Below the pieces are notes generated by a model. It had not been told where the DNA came from. It ran no database searches and saw nothing but the letters and a program-made list of their open reading frames with translations. A DNA stretch of 42,500 nucleotides from Symbiodinium natans (lineage: Eukaryota > Sar > Dinophyceae > Suessiales > Symbiodiniaceae): NCBI GenBank assembly GCA_905221605.1, contig CAJNDS010002093.1, positions 622,795-665,294 of the forward strand. The letters run 5' to 3'. A program made the translations under genes and the position numbers. Below, one piece after another: positions 1 through 14,000 of this stretch (position 1 is its first letter; the number at the start of each line of letters is the position of its first letter).

Positions 1-1991
1 TTGCAAGGGTTGGAAGGGTTGGAAGGGTTTAGGGTTTAGGGCGCCGCGGACCTTCGCAAGAATGCGAAGAAGCCTTGCCAAATCCTTTCCTGCTCGTAAA
101 CAAGCAACAAACTGAGACCAATCACCTACGACCTAGCACGGTTGTTTCTTCGGATGTCTTCGTGGCACAAGCCCTAAACCCTAAACCCTAAACCCCCCTA
201 GGGGGGGTTTAGGGGGGGTTTAGGGTTTAGGGTTTGGCGCTCTAATCCTAGGGCCCTACACCCTAAACCCTTGGTTTCAGGTTTCAAGGATGTTGCCACG
301 TGCTGGTTTCAGGAGAAGCGCCCTCCCTTCGTTTTCTTCGACGCACACATTTGTGCCCCTGAGCCGGATCTTTTTGTTCAGGGTTGGGGGTTTACGGTTT
401 AGGGTTTAGGGTTTACGGTTGAGGGTTGAGGGATTTTGGTTTTTTGGCAGTTTCTTGGGTTTGGGGGTGTGTGAGTTGAGGGTTTACCTGCTTCTCGCAT
501 CTTGGGTACCGACGGAGGACCCCAGCTTGGCTGTTGGGGCACTCTTGTGGGACCCCTAATATAGACCCTAAACCATAAACCCTAAACCCTAAACCCTAAA
601 CCCTAAACCCTAAACCCTAAACCCTAAACCCTAAACCCTAAACCCTAAACCCTAAACCCTAAACCCTATAAACCCTAAACCCTAAACCCTAAACCCTAAA
701 CCCTAGACCCCCAAACAATAGGATTCCCTTATAAATAAGGGCCCCAAAAAGGTACCCTTATGTTCGGAAGGCCTCAATAGGGACCCAAAAATGCCAACTT
801 GGGAGTACTTTCTACTTTCCCCTAAACCCTAAACCCTAAACCCTAAACCCTAAACCCTAAACCCTAAACCCTAAACCCTAAACCCTAAACCCTAAACCCT
901 GGCATCCTGGCCCTCCCAAATTTCGAAGCTCTAAGCTGAAAAGCCCTAAACTGTCCGAACCCTCAGCCCTCTGGATCCCCCAAGACCGAATCTCAAAAGC
1001 AGGTGAGCTGTCTTCCTTGTGGGATGAAGATAATCATACCTTGTCAACATAAGGGTACTCCACTGTCTGCTTGGTATTCTCGCAACTTATGTTCTAAGTT
1101 CCCGAGCAAAAACACCAGAAACCTAAACCCATTGTGTGATCCATTCGGCTTGGGTTCCGGGTTTAGGGTGTAGGGTTTAGGGTTTAGGGTTCAAGGTTCC
1201 GGGAGTAGAGGGTTTAGAGGGTTTCGAGTGTTTCGAGTGTTTCGAGTGTTTCGAGGGTTAGAGGGTTTACAGGGTTAACAGGGTTTACAGGGTTTAGAGG
1301 GTTTCGAGGGTTGAGAGGGTTTAGAGGCTTGAAAGGGTTTAGAGTGTTTAGAGTGTTTAGAGGGTTTAGAGGGTTTAGAGGGTTTAGAAGGTTCAGAGGG
1401 TTTAGAGCGTTCAGAGCGTTGGACTGAAACCCTCCTAAACCCCAAACCCTGATCCCGCAAGGTCTACAAAAGCCTGGCTGACAGCCTGGCAGCCTATCCG
1501 CCAGAGAAGGCCGGATGCGGGGGTTTACGAAAAAAAGGGATCCCCCAAAAAAGACCCCACATGGTAGGCTTCCCTTATCAAATTTGGAGCCCAAACAGTA
1601 GAATTCCCTTATAGAAAGTAAGTACCTAAGGTACCCCTAATAGAGGCTTCCCTTATAAACAGGAACCCGAATAGTAGGATTCCCTTATAAAAAGTACCCC
1701 GAGTAGGTACCCCTAATATAGACCACAAGTAGTAGGATTCCCTTATTACAAAAAGGACCCCAAACAGTAGAATTCCCTTGTGAAAAGTAAGTACCCCAAG
1801 AAGGTACCCCTCATATCGTCAACCCCCATGTTGGCCACGTGCCGAGGGGTCGGAGGGTTAGGAGTTTTAGGCTCCTCTGACATGAACGCCAAGCCCGCAA
1901 CAAACCCACATGGGGTGTGGGTTTGAGGGTTCAGGGTTTAGGGTTTAGGGTTTAGGGTCAGTGGCGTTCCTGCAGTTGCCAGAAATTTCAG
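1..1991. other. Upstream intronic region of the dynein gene
   Basis: Holds telomere-type arrays on both strands (G-rich 1-40 and about 370-425; C-rich 564-706 and 820-900; degenerate TTTAGAGGG/TTTCGAG units about 1150-1430; G-rich 1930-1958) and copies of the dispersed 100-bp element (714-800, 1524-1815). A short open stretch after an AG at 288 (reading DVATCWFQEKRPP) could be an exon but matches nothing I recognise. Confidence 0.5.
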
Positions 1992-2048
1992 GACATCGGC
2001 TTCGTGCGCATTGACTGCACCGCCATTGTGGCGGCCATCCGCACGCAG
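1992..2048 (+). CDS. Dynein heavy chain exon 1
   Basis: Reads [19 protein letters not shown], fitting the G-x-F-x-V-D motif near the end of the dynein N1 tail. Acceptor TTTCAG, GC donor (CAG|GCTCGC). An in-frame AG nine bases upstream would add KFQ. Confidence 0.7.
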
Positions 2049-5000
2049 GCTCGCTCTCTCTCGCACTCTCTCTCTCTCTCTCTGTCTCTTTCTCTCTCTC
2101 TTTCTTTCTTTCTCTCTGCCCATGTAGACCTTCGTCCCTAAACCCTAAAATGAAACCCTAAACCCTGAAACCTAAACCCTAAACCCTGAAGCCTAAACCC
2201 TGAAACCTAGACCCTAAACCCTAAACCCCAAACCCTAAACCCTAAACCCTATTTTCGGAAGCCCACACATGATGTAGGAACCTAAGCCGAGAATTAGCCC
2301 TAAGCTAGGGTCCCACCGCAATGTCTTAAAAGCACATTGGCGCACGGGCCAGGGTGCTTTCGCACCTCTGTCGCCTAAGACCCAACCCTGGCAGTTTACG
2401 CTCCCCCAGTCTGCATCCCCTAAACCTCCTCTCAAATCTTCAACTGCGAAAGCCGTAAGACCCTCAGTTCCTTGCAACACCTCAAAACCCCTAAACCCCT
2501 AACCCCTAAACCTCTAAACCCTAAACCCTCAGCCCTAAACCCTAAACCCTAAACCCTAAACCCTAAACCCCTAACCCCCCAAGCCCCAACCCCTAAACTC
2601 TAAACCCTAAACCCTAAACCCTAAACCCTAAACCCTAAACCCTAAACCCTAAACCCTAAACCCTAAACCCTAAACCCCGAAGTTACCTCAATGCCCCGAA
2701 CACTTTGCCTGGCCTGAAGGCCATGGATTGGGTGGCGGGCTACGGCGACATCCTGCGCCAGCTGGCCTTCAAGGCCTTCTACTTCATTATCCCAGGGTCC
2801 AGGGCTTACAGTAGGGTTTAGGGTTTAGGGTTTAGGGTTTAGGGTTCAGGGCTTTAGAAGTAGGTTTTGGTTTAGCCTTTCAGGCTTCAGGCCCACCGGC
2901 TTGAGGATTCGAGTCTTCAGGGCTTGTTCGCTTTAGCGCTTTTAGATCATATGGGTTTAGGGTTTAGGGTTTAGGGTTTAGGGTTTAGGGTCTCTTTGGG
3001 TAGGCTTTCGGTTTTATGGGGTCACTGTATTCGGGGTTCTTACTAGGGTGTCTAGGGGCCAATTTCTGCGGTGGAAGGGTAACAGATAAAGAGGCCACCG
3101 GCCTTTGAAACCCTAAACCCTAAACCCTAAACCCTAAACCCTAAACCCTAAACCCTAAACCCTAAACCCTAAACCCTAAACCCTAAACCCTAAACCCTAA
3201 ACCCTAACCCTAAACCCTAAATTCCAGGACCTCACGAGAATTCAGTCGGAGATCACCGAGTTCCGGGCCTGCGGCCTTAGTGCACGAGGGGTTTAGGGTT
3301 TAGGGTTTGGGGTTTGGGGTTTAGGGTTTAGGGTTTAGGGTTTGGGGTTTAGGGTAGGGTTTTTGAGGGTTGTGATGGTTGTGAGGGTTTTAGGGTGTTG
3401 GGGCGTCAGGGATGCTTAGGGTTTAGAGGCCTCAGGAAGGTTTTAGGGTTTTGGGGTTTTAGGAATGTTTAGGTCTTAGGTTTTTTGGAATGTTTAGGGT
3501 TTTCGGGCTGTAGAGTGTTGCAGGCTTTTCGGGCTTAGGGCTGAGGGTAGCAACATGTAGCAACCTTACGGACAACTGCCCGTGGACTTTCAAGTGCGCC
3601 TCTGTGGTTTAGGTTCAGGGTTTAGGGCTATAGTTTAGGGTTTAGAAATTAGCGTTTAGGGTTTAGGGGGTACGCCCCCCAGAATGGCTCGCCAGAGCAA
3701 ACCCCGAGCCCTGAAACAGCAAATCCCCCAAACCCCCAAACCTCCAAACCCCCAAACCCCCTAACCCCCACCCACAAAACCCCCAAACCCCCAGACCCCC
3801 AAACGCTAAACCCCCAAGCCCCCTGTACCGAAAATCGTAAGGGGGACGTGGAGTTAGTATAGTTCCCAGGTCATTTTGGGAACTGCGGGTGTTTTGGAAG
3901 GGCTCAGGGTTTGGCGTCCGAGGACCGAAACCCTCAACCCTACACACAGTAAACCCTGAACCTTAACCCTCAACCCTCAAACTCTCAACCCTCAACCCTA
4001 AACCCTGAGTCCGCTGACACCTTCCCACTTTCTCACCCGTGGTCAGCGAAAGCAACCCCTAAACCCTAAACCCTAAACCCCAAACCCTAAACCCCAAACC
4101 CTTAAAACCCCAAACCTTAAAACCCCCCGAAGATCCTGGCCTGCCCGGCCGAGGAGCAGCTTCAGGAGACGCCAGACTCTCTGGACAAACTGACTCCCCG
4201 GCCTGTGTTTTGGGGGGGGGGGGTTTGGGTTTAGGAGTTTAGGGTTTAGGAGTTTAGGGTTTAGGGTTTAGGAGTTTCGGGTTTTAGGGGGTTTAGAGTT
4301 CAGGGTTGAGGGTTTCCTAGGTTAGTATGACGAACATGCCCAGTGTACATCATGTGACGGTGCATAGTCTGAACGTCAGGAATCGTATCAGCAAGGTTAG
4401 TGAGAATGAGCATAACAAGCATCCCAGACCCCTGGGAGGATCCTGAGAATGACCCGGTAGTAGTATAGGGTACGAGTTGGGGGGTTCTACTTTTTGGATC
4501 CTCCCAAAAGTCTGGGATACTCATGAGAAGCAGAAGCCGACGAGACCTAAACCCTAAACCCTAAACCCGAAACCCGAAACCCGAAACCCTGAACCCTAAA
4601 CCCTAAACTCTAAACCCTAAACCCTAAACCCTAAACCCTAAACCCTAAACCCTAAACCCTAAACCCTAAATCCTAAATCCTAAACCCTAAACCTAAACCC
4701 CTAAGCCCCTAACGCTAAACCCTAGACCCTAAACCCTAAACCCTAAACCCTAAACCCTAAACCCTAAACACTAAACCCTAAACCCTAAACCCTAAACCCT
4801 AAACCCTAAACCCTAAACCCTAAACCTCCAGGAAGTTCATCCTCAGCGTCATCTCGCAGATCTTGGCGGTGTCCATGGACATGGAGCTGCGGATGCAGGA
4901 GCTGTTCTGGGTTTTGGAGTACAATACTTTAATCGGGTTTAGGGTTTAGGGTTTAGGGCTTAGGGTTTAGGGTTTAGGGGTACGATACTTGGATACTTTT

Positions 5001-8000
5001 TTTGGTTCTGGGTTCCTATTATAGCTACTTTTACCCTAGGGGTTGTCGTAATCCCTAAACCTTCTAGAGCCCGACCCTGAAGGTTACCACCCCGCGTCGT
5101 CGTCCGCAGAAAGTCTGTCAGTCTCGTAACCCAGCGTACAACTGCAGGACCTCCATCCACATGGTCGGCATATGTGTACTGCATCTCCAGCGTACGTTGC
5201 GTTTGTTCGCTAAACCCTAAACCCTAAACCCTAAACCCTAAACCCGAAACCCGAAACCCTAAACCCTAAACCCTCAACCCAAAACCCTAAACCCTAAACC
5301 CTAAACCCTATACCCTATACCCTAAAGCAGCTGCTCCAAGTCCACACCAGCTCTCATGAGCCCACTTTCTCCATCCACCACGGGTCTCGGCGTAGGCGGC
5401 CTTCCAGAATCATCACCCACTGTTCCATACGAGACCCTAAACCCTAAACCCTAAACCCCCCTAAACCCTAAACCCTAAACCCTAAACCCTAAACCCTAAA
5501 CCCTAAACCCTAAACCCTAAACCCTAAACCCTAAACCCTAAACCCTAAACCCTAAACTCTAAACCCTAAGCCCTAAACCCTAAACCCTAAACCCTAAACT
5601 CTAAACCCTAAACCCTAAAGCCCTGAACCCTAAACCCTAAACCCTAAACCCTAAAGCCTAAACCCTAAACCCAAAGCCCTAAACCCTAAACCCTAAACCC
5701 TAAACCCTAAACCCTAAACCCTAAACCGTGGGACATCTCTCCTTCCCAGAGCTCGCGCAGCGTGACGTTGGGCTACCATAACCTGTTGAGGATAACCATT
5801 GGGTAAACTGCTGCTCCCAGCATCCATGGTTCTTCTCCTTCTCAGAATCGTGTTGTCACGGGGTTCTCTGAACTACCCTGGCATGCGAAGGAGGCTGACG
5901 CTTTCACTTTTTCAGCGTAAAACAAGCAGTGCTTGACTTATCGGTCCTTGCTTGTGGCTGCCTGCGGTGTGCGCACCACGTTGCTTCAGGCACTTGTTCT
6001 CCTGTAAGCTTTTACATGAATGGCAAGCCATCGCAGATTTTACAGTCTAAATCCCTAGAGCTCCACTCCAAGGTCTATACATCTAGACTTTCCACAACTC
6101 AAGGTCTCATTCGAATCCTTCGTCAAAACCTAAACCCTAAACCCTAAACTTAACAAGAACCCAGGCATTGGTTGCCCAAGGATTGGATACTGCCGTCCTT
6201 GTTGTGTTGATGCTTATGCGCTATTTCGGGTGTCGCTCTCTTCACTGTCATTCCCTAAACTCCCAAATTCCACAGCCCCTAAAATCCCAAACCCCCAAAA
6301 CCCTAAACCCAAAACCTTAAAACCCCCCAAAATGGCAACGGCTCAAGGAACAGGATCACAGGAAAGCTTTCACAAGGCCATGGCCAGCAGTTGGTATGAT
6401 CCAGTTGTGGCGCTGCTCCGTGCACCATTCGACCTTACCGTAGCTGCAAATGCCCGGGCCTTCGATTGGCACGACTACTGCGGGAGTTCCTCCCACGGCT
6501 TCGCTTACGGCGACTGCGTGACAACCATGCAGGCCTGCGGAGAGATTCCACTAGGCAAATCCGGCCTGACCATCAGTGGAGGAAACTTCCTAGGTGACTG
6601 CACTGTGCTTTTCGTTGGAATCGACACAGTTGAGTACCACGGAATGTGCGGTGCTGGCAGCCTTATCCGCAGTGACGCGCCCTGCCGTCCTCACGACTTC
6701 ATCTTTCAGGAGCTCGGCTGCCAGCTGTCGCTTGGAGCTTTTTGGGTCATCCAAGCGGCTTTGATGGTTTTCCTCTTCTGGCAGTACTTCCGGCCACAAG
6801 GCAATGGCCCACCATCTGACTTCAAGGAGCTGGAAAAATATATCAACTGGTGGAACGACTTCTGGGTTAGCCTCTGCGCAAACCTGTACGCACTCACCAT
6901 TCTGACCCAGGGCATTGAGAACAAGGTGCTGTCTCAGATTGTTGGCTTCGCAGCGGGCATGGGTCTCGATCTTGCGATGTACATGCTGCCGGTGGCTGCC
7001 GTCCAGAAGCTAATCCGGAAGCTGGGCTGTCCAGAATTCCTTGGTGGCTGTGCGGCCACTGGGCTCGGGCTCTACTGGGGAAGCTGCGGGCTACTCCAGG
7101 CCTTCTCAGCAAGTGGTGTTGCAGTTGCTGGCCAGCATGCCCTTGCGAATGCCGCGGTACAGTTCCTGCTGAACGGGCTCAGCAAAGAGGCCGTGGTCAA
7201 GCTGCTTCTTGGAAACTCAGATGTGAACCCTCCGCCGCCTGGCCGTAGGTACGGCCCTTTATGATCGGAAGAACACCACCTGGGCTCCGGTATGAGGGGC
7301 CGCCAAGCGTAAGGTACAAAACCCGCAAGCTAGTACAGGTCTACACATTCTGAATGGCAAGCGCATCGTCTTGTGTTGCCTTGTGTTGTCTACCTGACAT
7401 TGGAGCCCAGATCTCGGTGAGCCAGAGTGCCATCTTAAGATATCCTAAGCAGCGCTCCATAGTACTGAGTAGTTTCACTCTTTAACTCGTGCTGTCCGAT
7501 GCGAGAGCCTAAACACCCCCCATAGACTCGTACAGTACAGTGTGTGATATTGTAGTGTAACCCTACAGCCTTATAAAAAGTATCTACTTTGTTTCCAGGG
7601 TTTACTCTAAAGTAGGGTGGTTTCCCGAACCGACAGCTGTTTACGTTCTGAAAACTTAGGGGCTGGGTAGTTAGCCTTTAACCGTTTTTGGTTGTACAGA
7701 ATCCTACTACAGAAAAGGTTAGCCTTTTTTTGGGCTATGGTACTCACCCCTAAGGAAAAGGGGTTTCGGGTCGAGAGGTCGTGAGTGAGCGTTTCTTGAA
7801 GGTTCATTTTTAGACAGATGCAACCTTGATTAAGCGTCTTCTAACCCGACGTTCCCCAAACCCTCAACCCTAAACCCTCAGACCCTAAACCCTGAACTCT
7901 ACAAATTCTGGGGTTTTGGGGCTTCGCGGCTTTAGAGTTTTGAGGCTTTGGATCTTTCGGTCTTTTGTGTATTTTGATGTTCAGGGGCAGTTGCAAGTAG

Positions 8001-11000
8001 GACGTCAAGTGTTGCGACTATAGTTCTAGCCCTATGAAGGGGTTCTTAAAAACCTACTTACAGCGGCCCACGAACCTCCACCCTAGAAGTACCCTAAACC
8101 CTAAACCCTAAACCCTAAACCCTAAACCCTAAACCCTAAACCCTAAACCCTAAACCCTAAACCCTAAACCCTAAACCCTAAACCCTAAACCCTAAACCCT
8201 AGACCCTAGACCCTAAACCCCAAACCCTAAACCCTAAACCCTAAACCCTAAACCCCAAACCCCAAACCCCTGCCCTTCTGGACCCTGGAGAAAGCCTCTG
8301 GGGTTGAGGACGTCCGTGAGCGTTACCGCACCCTGGAGCTCTACAACTGCCAGTATGAGATGCAGGCCTAGGGTTTAGGGTTTAGGGTTTAGGGCTTAGG
8401 GTTTAGGGCTTAGGGTTTAGGGTTTAGGGTTTAGGGTTTAGGGTTTAGGGTTTAGGGTTTAGGGTTTAGGGTTTAGGGTTTAGAGTTTGGGGTTTGGGGT
8501 TTGGGGTTTGGGGTTTGCTTTAGGTTCTGTTTTCGGGGCTCGTGCCCCAAAGCCTCGGAGGCTGACGTTGCCAGAGCCCAAGCCCTAAAGCGCACATGGC
8601 TCAACCCTATTCCTCTACACCCAACCACCCTAAACCTCAAAGCCCAGAAACCCTAAAAGCCAAGCCCTAAACTGCAAGAAGCCTACGTTCCCTAAGCCGT
8701 AAACCTGGAACATCCAATCTCCAAACCCTGAACCCCCCACCCAACCCTGATATTTGATTGTTTTGCGTTCCCTCAGAGGGCGCCTGTGCTGACTGCATTT
8801 AGGGTTTAGGGAGCTAAACCCTAAACCCCAAAACCCAAACCCCGAACCCCGAACCCCGAACCCCAACCGCACGCACGATGCAAGGCATTTCCTTCAAATT
8901 CTGAGTCCCGGAACCCCTAAACCCCTGAAACCTAGAGCCCAAGCGCCGCCTAAAGTTTAGGGGTTTAGGGGTTTAGGGGTTTAGGGTTTAGGGTTTAGGG
9001 TTTAGGGTTTAGGGTTTAGGGTTTAGGGTTTACGGGGTTAGGGTTTAGGGGTTTCGAGGTTAGCATGTATCCTGAAAACCCCGTACCCCCGGAACCTCAA
9101 AGAAGAACCTACAACCCGAAAACCCTAGCGCCCTGCAACCCAACTGCAAAACAAAAACCGCAAGACCAGAAGCTTGCTCCCTAAACCCTTACAACCCTAA
9201 AGCCGTAAAACCCTAAACCCTTAAAACCTTACAGCTCTGAACACTAAAGCCCTAAACCCTTAAGCCTTAAAACCCTAAACCTTCAACCCTAAACCCTTAC
9301 AACCTTACAGCTCTGAACACTACAACCCTCAACCCTAAACCCTTAAAACCTTACAGCTCTGAGCACTAAAACCCTAAACCGTCAACCCTTAAAACCTCAG
9401 AGCCCTGAGCACTAAGAGCCCAAAGCGGGAGGAGTACGAGGATGCAAAGGCTCTGTCGGAGATGTGGCGCTTGCTGAAGGACGCTGCCAGACAGCCCTAA
9501 AGACCCTAACCCTCAAACCCTGGATTTAGGTTTTGGGGTTAGGGTTTAGGGTTTAGGGTTTAGGGTTTAGGGTTTAGGGTTTAGGGTTTAGGGTTTAGGG
9601 TTTAGGGTTTAGCCCAAACCACCTACCACGCCAAGCACGAAACTAGGATGAGTATGTTGGAGGTGGAGTGGGCCTCAACCCTAAAACTTACACCCTAAAC
9701 CCTTGACCCTTCACCCTTGGACCCTGAACCCTTGGACCCTAAACCCCCAAGCCCGGAACAGAATTTCGTTTTTCCGCGCTAGAAGACGCTTCACACCAAG
9801 AGGTTCACTCCACATTGGCATTGATTATCCCTAAGCAACCTTAAACACTAACCACACCCTAAACCCGTAGACCCTAAGCCCTAAACCCTAAACCCTTCGA
9901 CCCTAAACCCTAAGCCCTTAGACCCTATGCCCGAAACCCCAAGCCCAGAAGACCCCCTGGTTTTTAGTAGGGAATCCTTAACGGCTATATATAGGGGATA
10001 TAGGGTACCTCATGCCCAAATTCCCTACTAAGAAGCACCCTGAACCCTGAACCCTGAACCCTGAACCCTAAACCCTAAACCCTAAACCCGAAAAAACCCT
10101 GAGCACCGCCACTTCCCCCCCTGGCAGGATGAGGCTTTGACGAAGGATCGTCGCATGGTGCGGGTCCGGCCCTCAGTTTTACCCTAAACCTTAAACCCTA
10201 AACCCTAAACCCTAAACCCTCAACCCTAAACCCTGAACCCTGAACCCTGAACCCTGAACCCTGAACCCTGAACCCTGAAACTCAACCCTAGGGTTTTAGG
10301 TTCAGGGTCTAGGAAACCTTTAGCCCCGAACCCTAAACCCTACACCCCATGTTGTGAAGGACGACCTGAAACCCGGGACCCGAGTTCCCTTTTCTTTCTT
10401 AAGACACTTTCTTAAGACACTTCCGTTGCCGGCTGGAATGGTTTGTCTCGAGGTGGTGTGTTCGAAGCCTTAAGCCCCTGTGGATACACCAGATTTGTGG
10501 GGGAGCGCTGTAGTAGGGCCAGAAGGGAGACCATCCAACTTCCTATTCTTTAGGACTTTTGACCTTTTAAAAAAGTGAAGCAGCCTCCAGGAACGCTTTC
10601 ATCCCTCTGGCCTGACTTGCCTACAGCTTACACATTCCGAAACTCGACAAACCCTAAACCCTAAGTCCTAAACCCTGAACCCTAAATCCTGCCTCTCTTC
10701 CTTCGAGGTGAAGGAGCACTTCTCGCAAGTCACGCAGGAGCAGGCGCGTGCCGCGGTGTGGCGGTGTGGCCTTGGTTTAGGGTTCATTCGTAGGGTTCTT
10801 TTTCCCGTGCCCCATGTAATCGTGCGTTGCTGCGCGGCAGTTTCTGCAAGGTTCTCGCTCATTGTATAGGCGTGACGAGAAGCCTTGGTGTTACCTTATC
10901 TCTTTACTCGGATGCCCAGTAGTACCCTTATTCCCTTTTTGGGGAGGTTTAGGTTCCCTTATAAGCCTTGGTGTTACCTTCTCTCTTTATTTAGTTGTGC

Positions 11001-14000
11001 CCATGGCAGCTTGATTCCTGCGATAGGGAGGGAGGTAGCTTTGATGCTCCTCCTGTCTACGAGCCAGGGTTTAGGGTTTCGGGTTTCGGGTTTAGGGGGC
11101 TTCCAAACCTCCTCTTTAAACAAAGCAGGGGGGGGGGCCCCCTCTGATTCCCGGGTTAAGGTAGACATCTGTCTGACTGCAGTCGCTTTGGCAAACCTCA
11201 GCACTGCACCTCTTCGTGGCCGGCCTTGGGCCTTGGTGAATCCCCGAACCGCCCCGAACCACACAAATCTGCAAAACCCCAATCCCAGAACCTTAAACTC
11301 TGCACCCTGAATCCTAAACCCTAAACCCCAAAACCCTAAAACCCTAAACCCCCAAAACCCTAAAACCCTAACCCTAAACCCTACACCCTAAACCGCAATG
11401 TGGGGTCCTGCGCCAGGTGAAGGACTTCTCCGCCGAGTGCAAAGAGCTTTTGCAGGCCCCCCCGCCTCCACCCCAAAGGTGTTTAGTTTTTAGGTTCCAG
11501 GGTTTAGCTTGTGTTTTAGGGTTCCCCTAAACCCTAAACCCTAAACCCTAAACCCTAAACCCTAAACCCTAAACCCTAAACCCTAAACCCTAAACCCTAA
11601 ACCCTAAACCCTAAACCCTAAACCCTAAACCCTAAACCCTAAACCCTAAACCCTAAACCCTAAACCCTAAACCCTAAACCCTAAACCCTAAACCCTAAAC
11701 CCTACACCCTAAACCCTAAACCCTAAACCCTAAACCCTAAACCCTCAACCTCCTGAAAGCCGCATGGATGCCAAGCCGACCTGATCTGATCGGAGGGGGC
11801 ATCTCGGGGGTCCTTACCGTCCGCGCCTTCTCTTAGTAGCTGATTGAGTAAACCGGTTTAGGGTTTAGGGTTTAGGGTTTAGGGTTTAGGGTTTAGGGTT
11901 TAGGGATTAGGGTTTAGGGTTTAGGGTTTAGGGTTCAGGTGAAACAAGCTTTTGGCCCAAAATCCCGGCCGAAAAGCTTTCGGTATTAACACCCGGTTTG
12001 TTGGTGTGACCTTCACATTCAACCCTAAACCCTAAACCCTAAACCCTAAACCCTAAACCCTAAACCCTAAACCCTAAACCCTAAACCCTAAACCCTAAAC
12101 CCTAAACCCTAAACTAACCCTAAACCCTAAACCCTAAACCCTAAACCCTAAACCCTAAACCCTAAACCCTAAACCCTAAACCCTAAACCCTAAACCCTAA
12201 ACCCAAACCCTAAGCCCGAAACCCTAAACCCTAAACCCTAAACCCTGAACCCTAAGCCCTAAGCCCTAAACCCTACACCAACTGAAAGTGTACACTTTTT
12301 TTGAACTCAGCAACTAGGCCTCTCCCTATTGCCCGTTTCGGCAAGCAACTCTGCGCGTGTGTGAAGGCAGACCTTTTAGGGTTTAGGGCCTAGGGTTTAG
12401 GGTTTAGGGTTTAGGGTTTACTCCTAGGCGGCCCCTCAGATTGCTTGGGCACCCAAAAAGGGCCCCTGGTTTAGAGAACCGGCCACATGGCCGAGCCCAA
12501 GCTGCTCAGAAGTTCGCACCTTGCACCCTAAACCCTAAACCCTAAACCCTAAACACTAAACCTTAAACCCTAAGCCCTAAACCCAGCTGCCGTTTGGTTC
12601 AAGAAAAGGAACGCCCAAGAACCGCAGCTCACTCTGGCCTCGAGGTGCAACGACGCTGAGACGGCCAAGGTGGTTACTAGGTAGGCCCCTGGGACATTTT
12701 ACATTTTTCTTTATTGGGCTTAAGAGGATCAGCATCAGGAATTACCCTAAACCCTAAACCCTAAACCCTAAACCCTAAACCCTAAACCCTAAACCCTAAA
12801 CCCTAAACCCTAAACCCGAAGCCCCTTTGTCAGAGGGTCTTAAGGGCCATCCTAGGTTAGCAAGAGCATGACGATGGGTACACGCATCGACCTCGTGGCA
12901 CCTCCCTTCTTGGTGCTGCTGCGCGCCGTCGTCCTTGCGATTGATCCTCTACGAGGCTGCTCAAGTAGGGACTGCTATTTCCTAAACCCTAAACCCTAGA
13001 CCCTAAAGTCCCTATATATATATATATTATACTATAGGAACCACCCACCCCTTCTCCCCCCCAAAAAAAGACCAAAAAAAGAATCAATTCCAGTTGTTAA
13101 GGCCCTGCAAGGCTACACCATCAAGAACAGCATCTGTGCGATGATCCTGGCATCACGAAGATGGCTGTGTCTGCAAGCGCCAGCTGTGACTTATCCTAGG
13201 GTTTAGGGTTTGGGGTTTAGGGTTTAGGGTTTAGGGTTTAGGGGTTAGCCAACAGATGAGCTTTCAACTTGTGGGCTTTTCTTGTTTTGGTGGGAATCGT
13301 AAAGTTTAAACCGTTCTTAGCGTTTCCAGTTTAGGGTTTAGAGGGTTCTTTATTCCCTTGGTTATTGGAGCAGAAAGGTGAAGTCGCAAATATGTGATGG
13401 AGTTGATGTCACATGCACAGATGCGCCTGTCCTTCGGAAGAAGATCCCATTGAGCGAGCTCCTGAGTCTGAAGAATGTGCAACTGGGCCTCGCGCGCTTC
13501 TTCCAGAAACGCGAGCTGAAGTAGTTTAGGGTTTACGGTTTAGGGGTTAGGGTTTAGGGTTTCGGGTTTAGGGTTTGTGTTGTCTCTTTGGGTTTGATTC
13601 GCCTTGGTTGGTTTTCCTAGTTACTTTCCATACGTGCTGCACATGCATCGCGCATAAATAGAAACGCCAAGGAGGCAACCCGAAGGCAAGGTGCGGATCA
13701 CTGACGAAGAGCTCCTGACGCTTGGGTTCTGAATGGGAAACCTTGGATTTTTTACTTGGAGGCACTCAATACTATATTTTCCAAATCCTTACTTCAAAGG
13801 ACCGTACTGGCCTCATACTGAGCACTGCAAGCCTCTTCAAGCCTCCTTTCTTCCAGCCCTACTTAGAACTACCCGTGAACCTCCATGTCCCTAAAGCCCA
13901 AAATCCTAAACCCTAAACCCTAAACCCTAAACCCTAAACCCTAAACCCTAAACCCTAAACCCTAAACCCTAAACCCTAAACCCTAAACCCTAAACCCTAA

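Noticed and set aside
1214-1594. 126-residue - strand open frame with NPLNPLN repeats
   Set aside because: It is a translation of degenerate TTTAGAGGG units; no non-repeat coding core.
13672-13732. TGA at 13730 as the definite end of the nested gene
   Set aside because: A GC donor at 13711 joins exon 7 in phase and downstream blocks keep the same frame to 16284; kept only as an alternative end.
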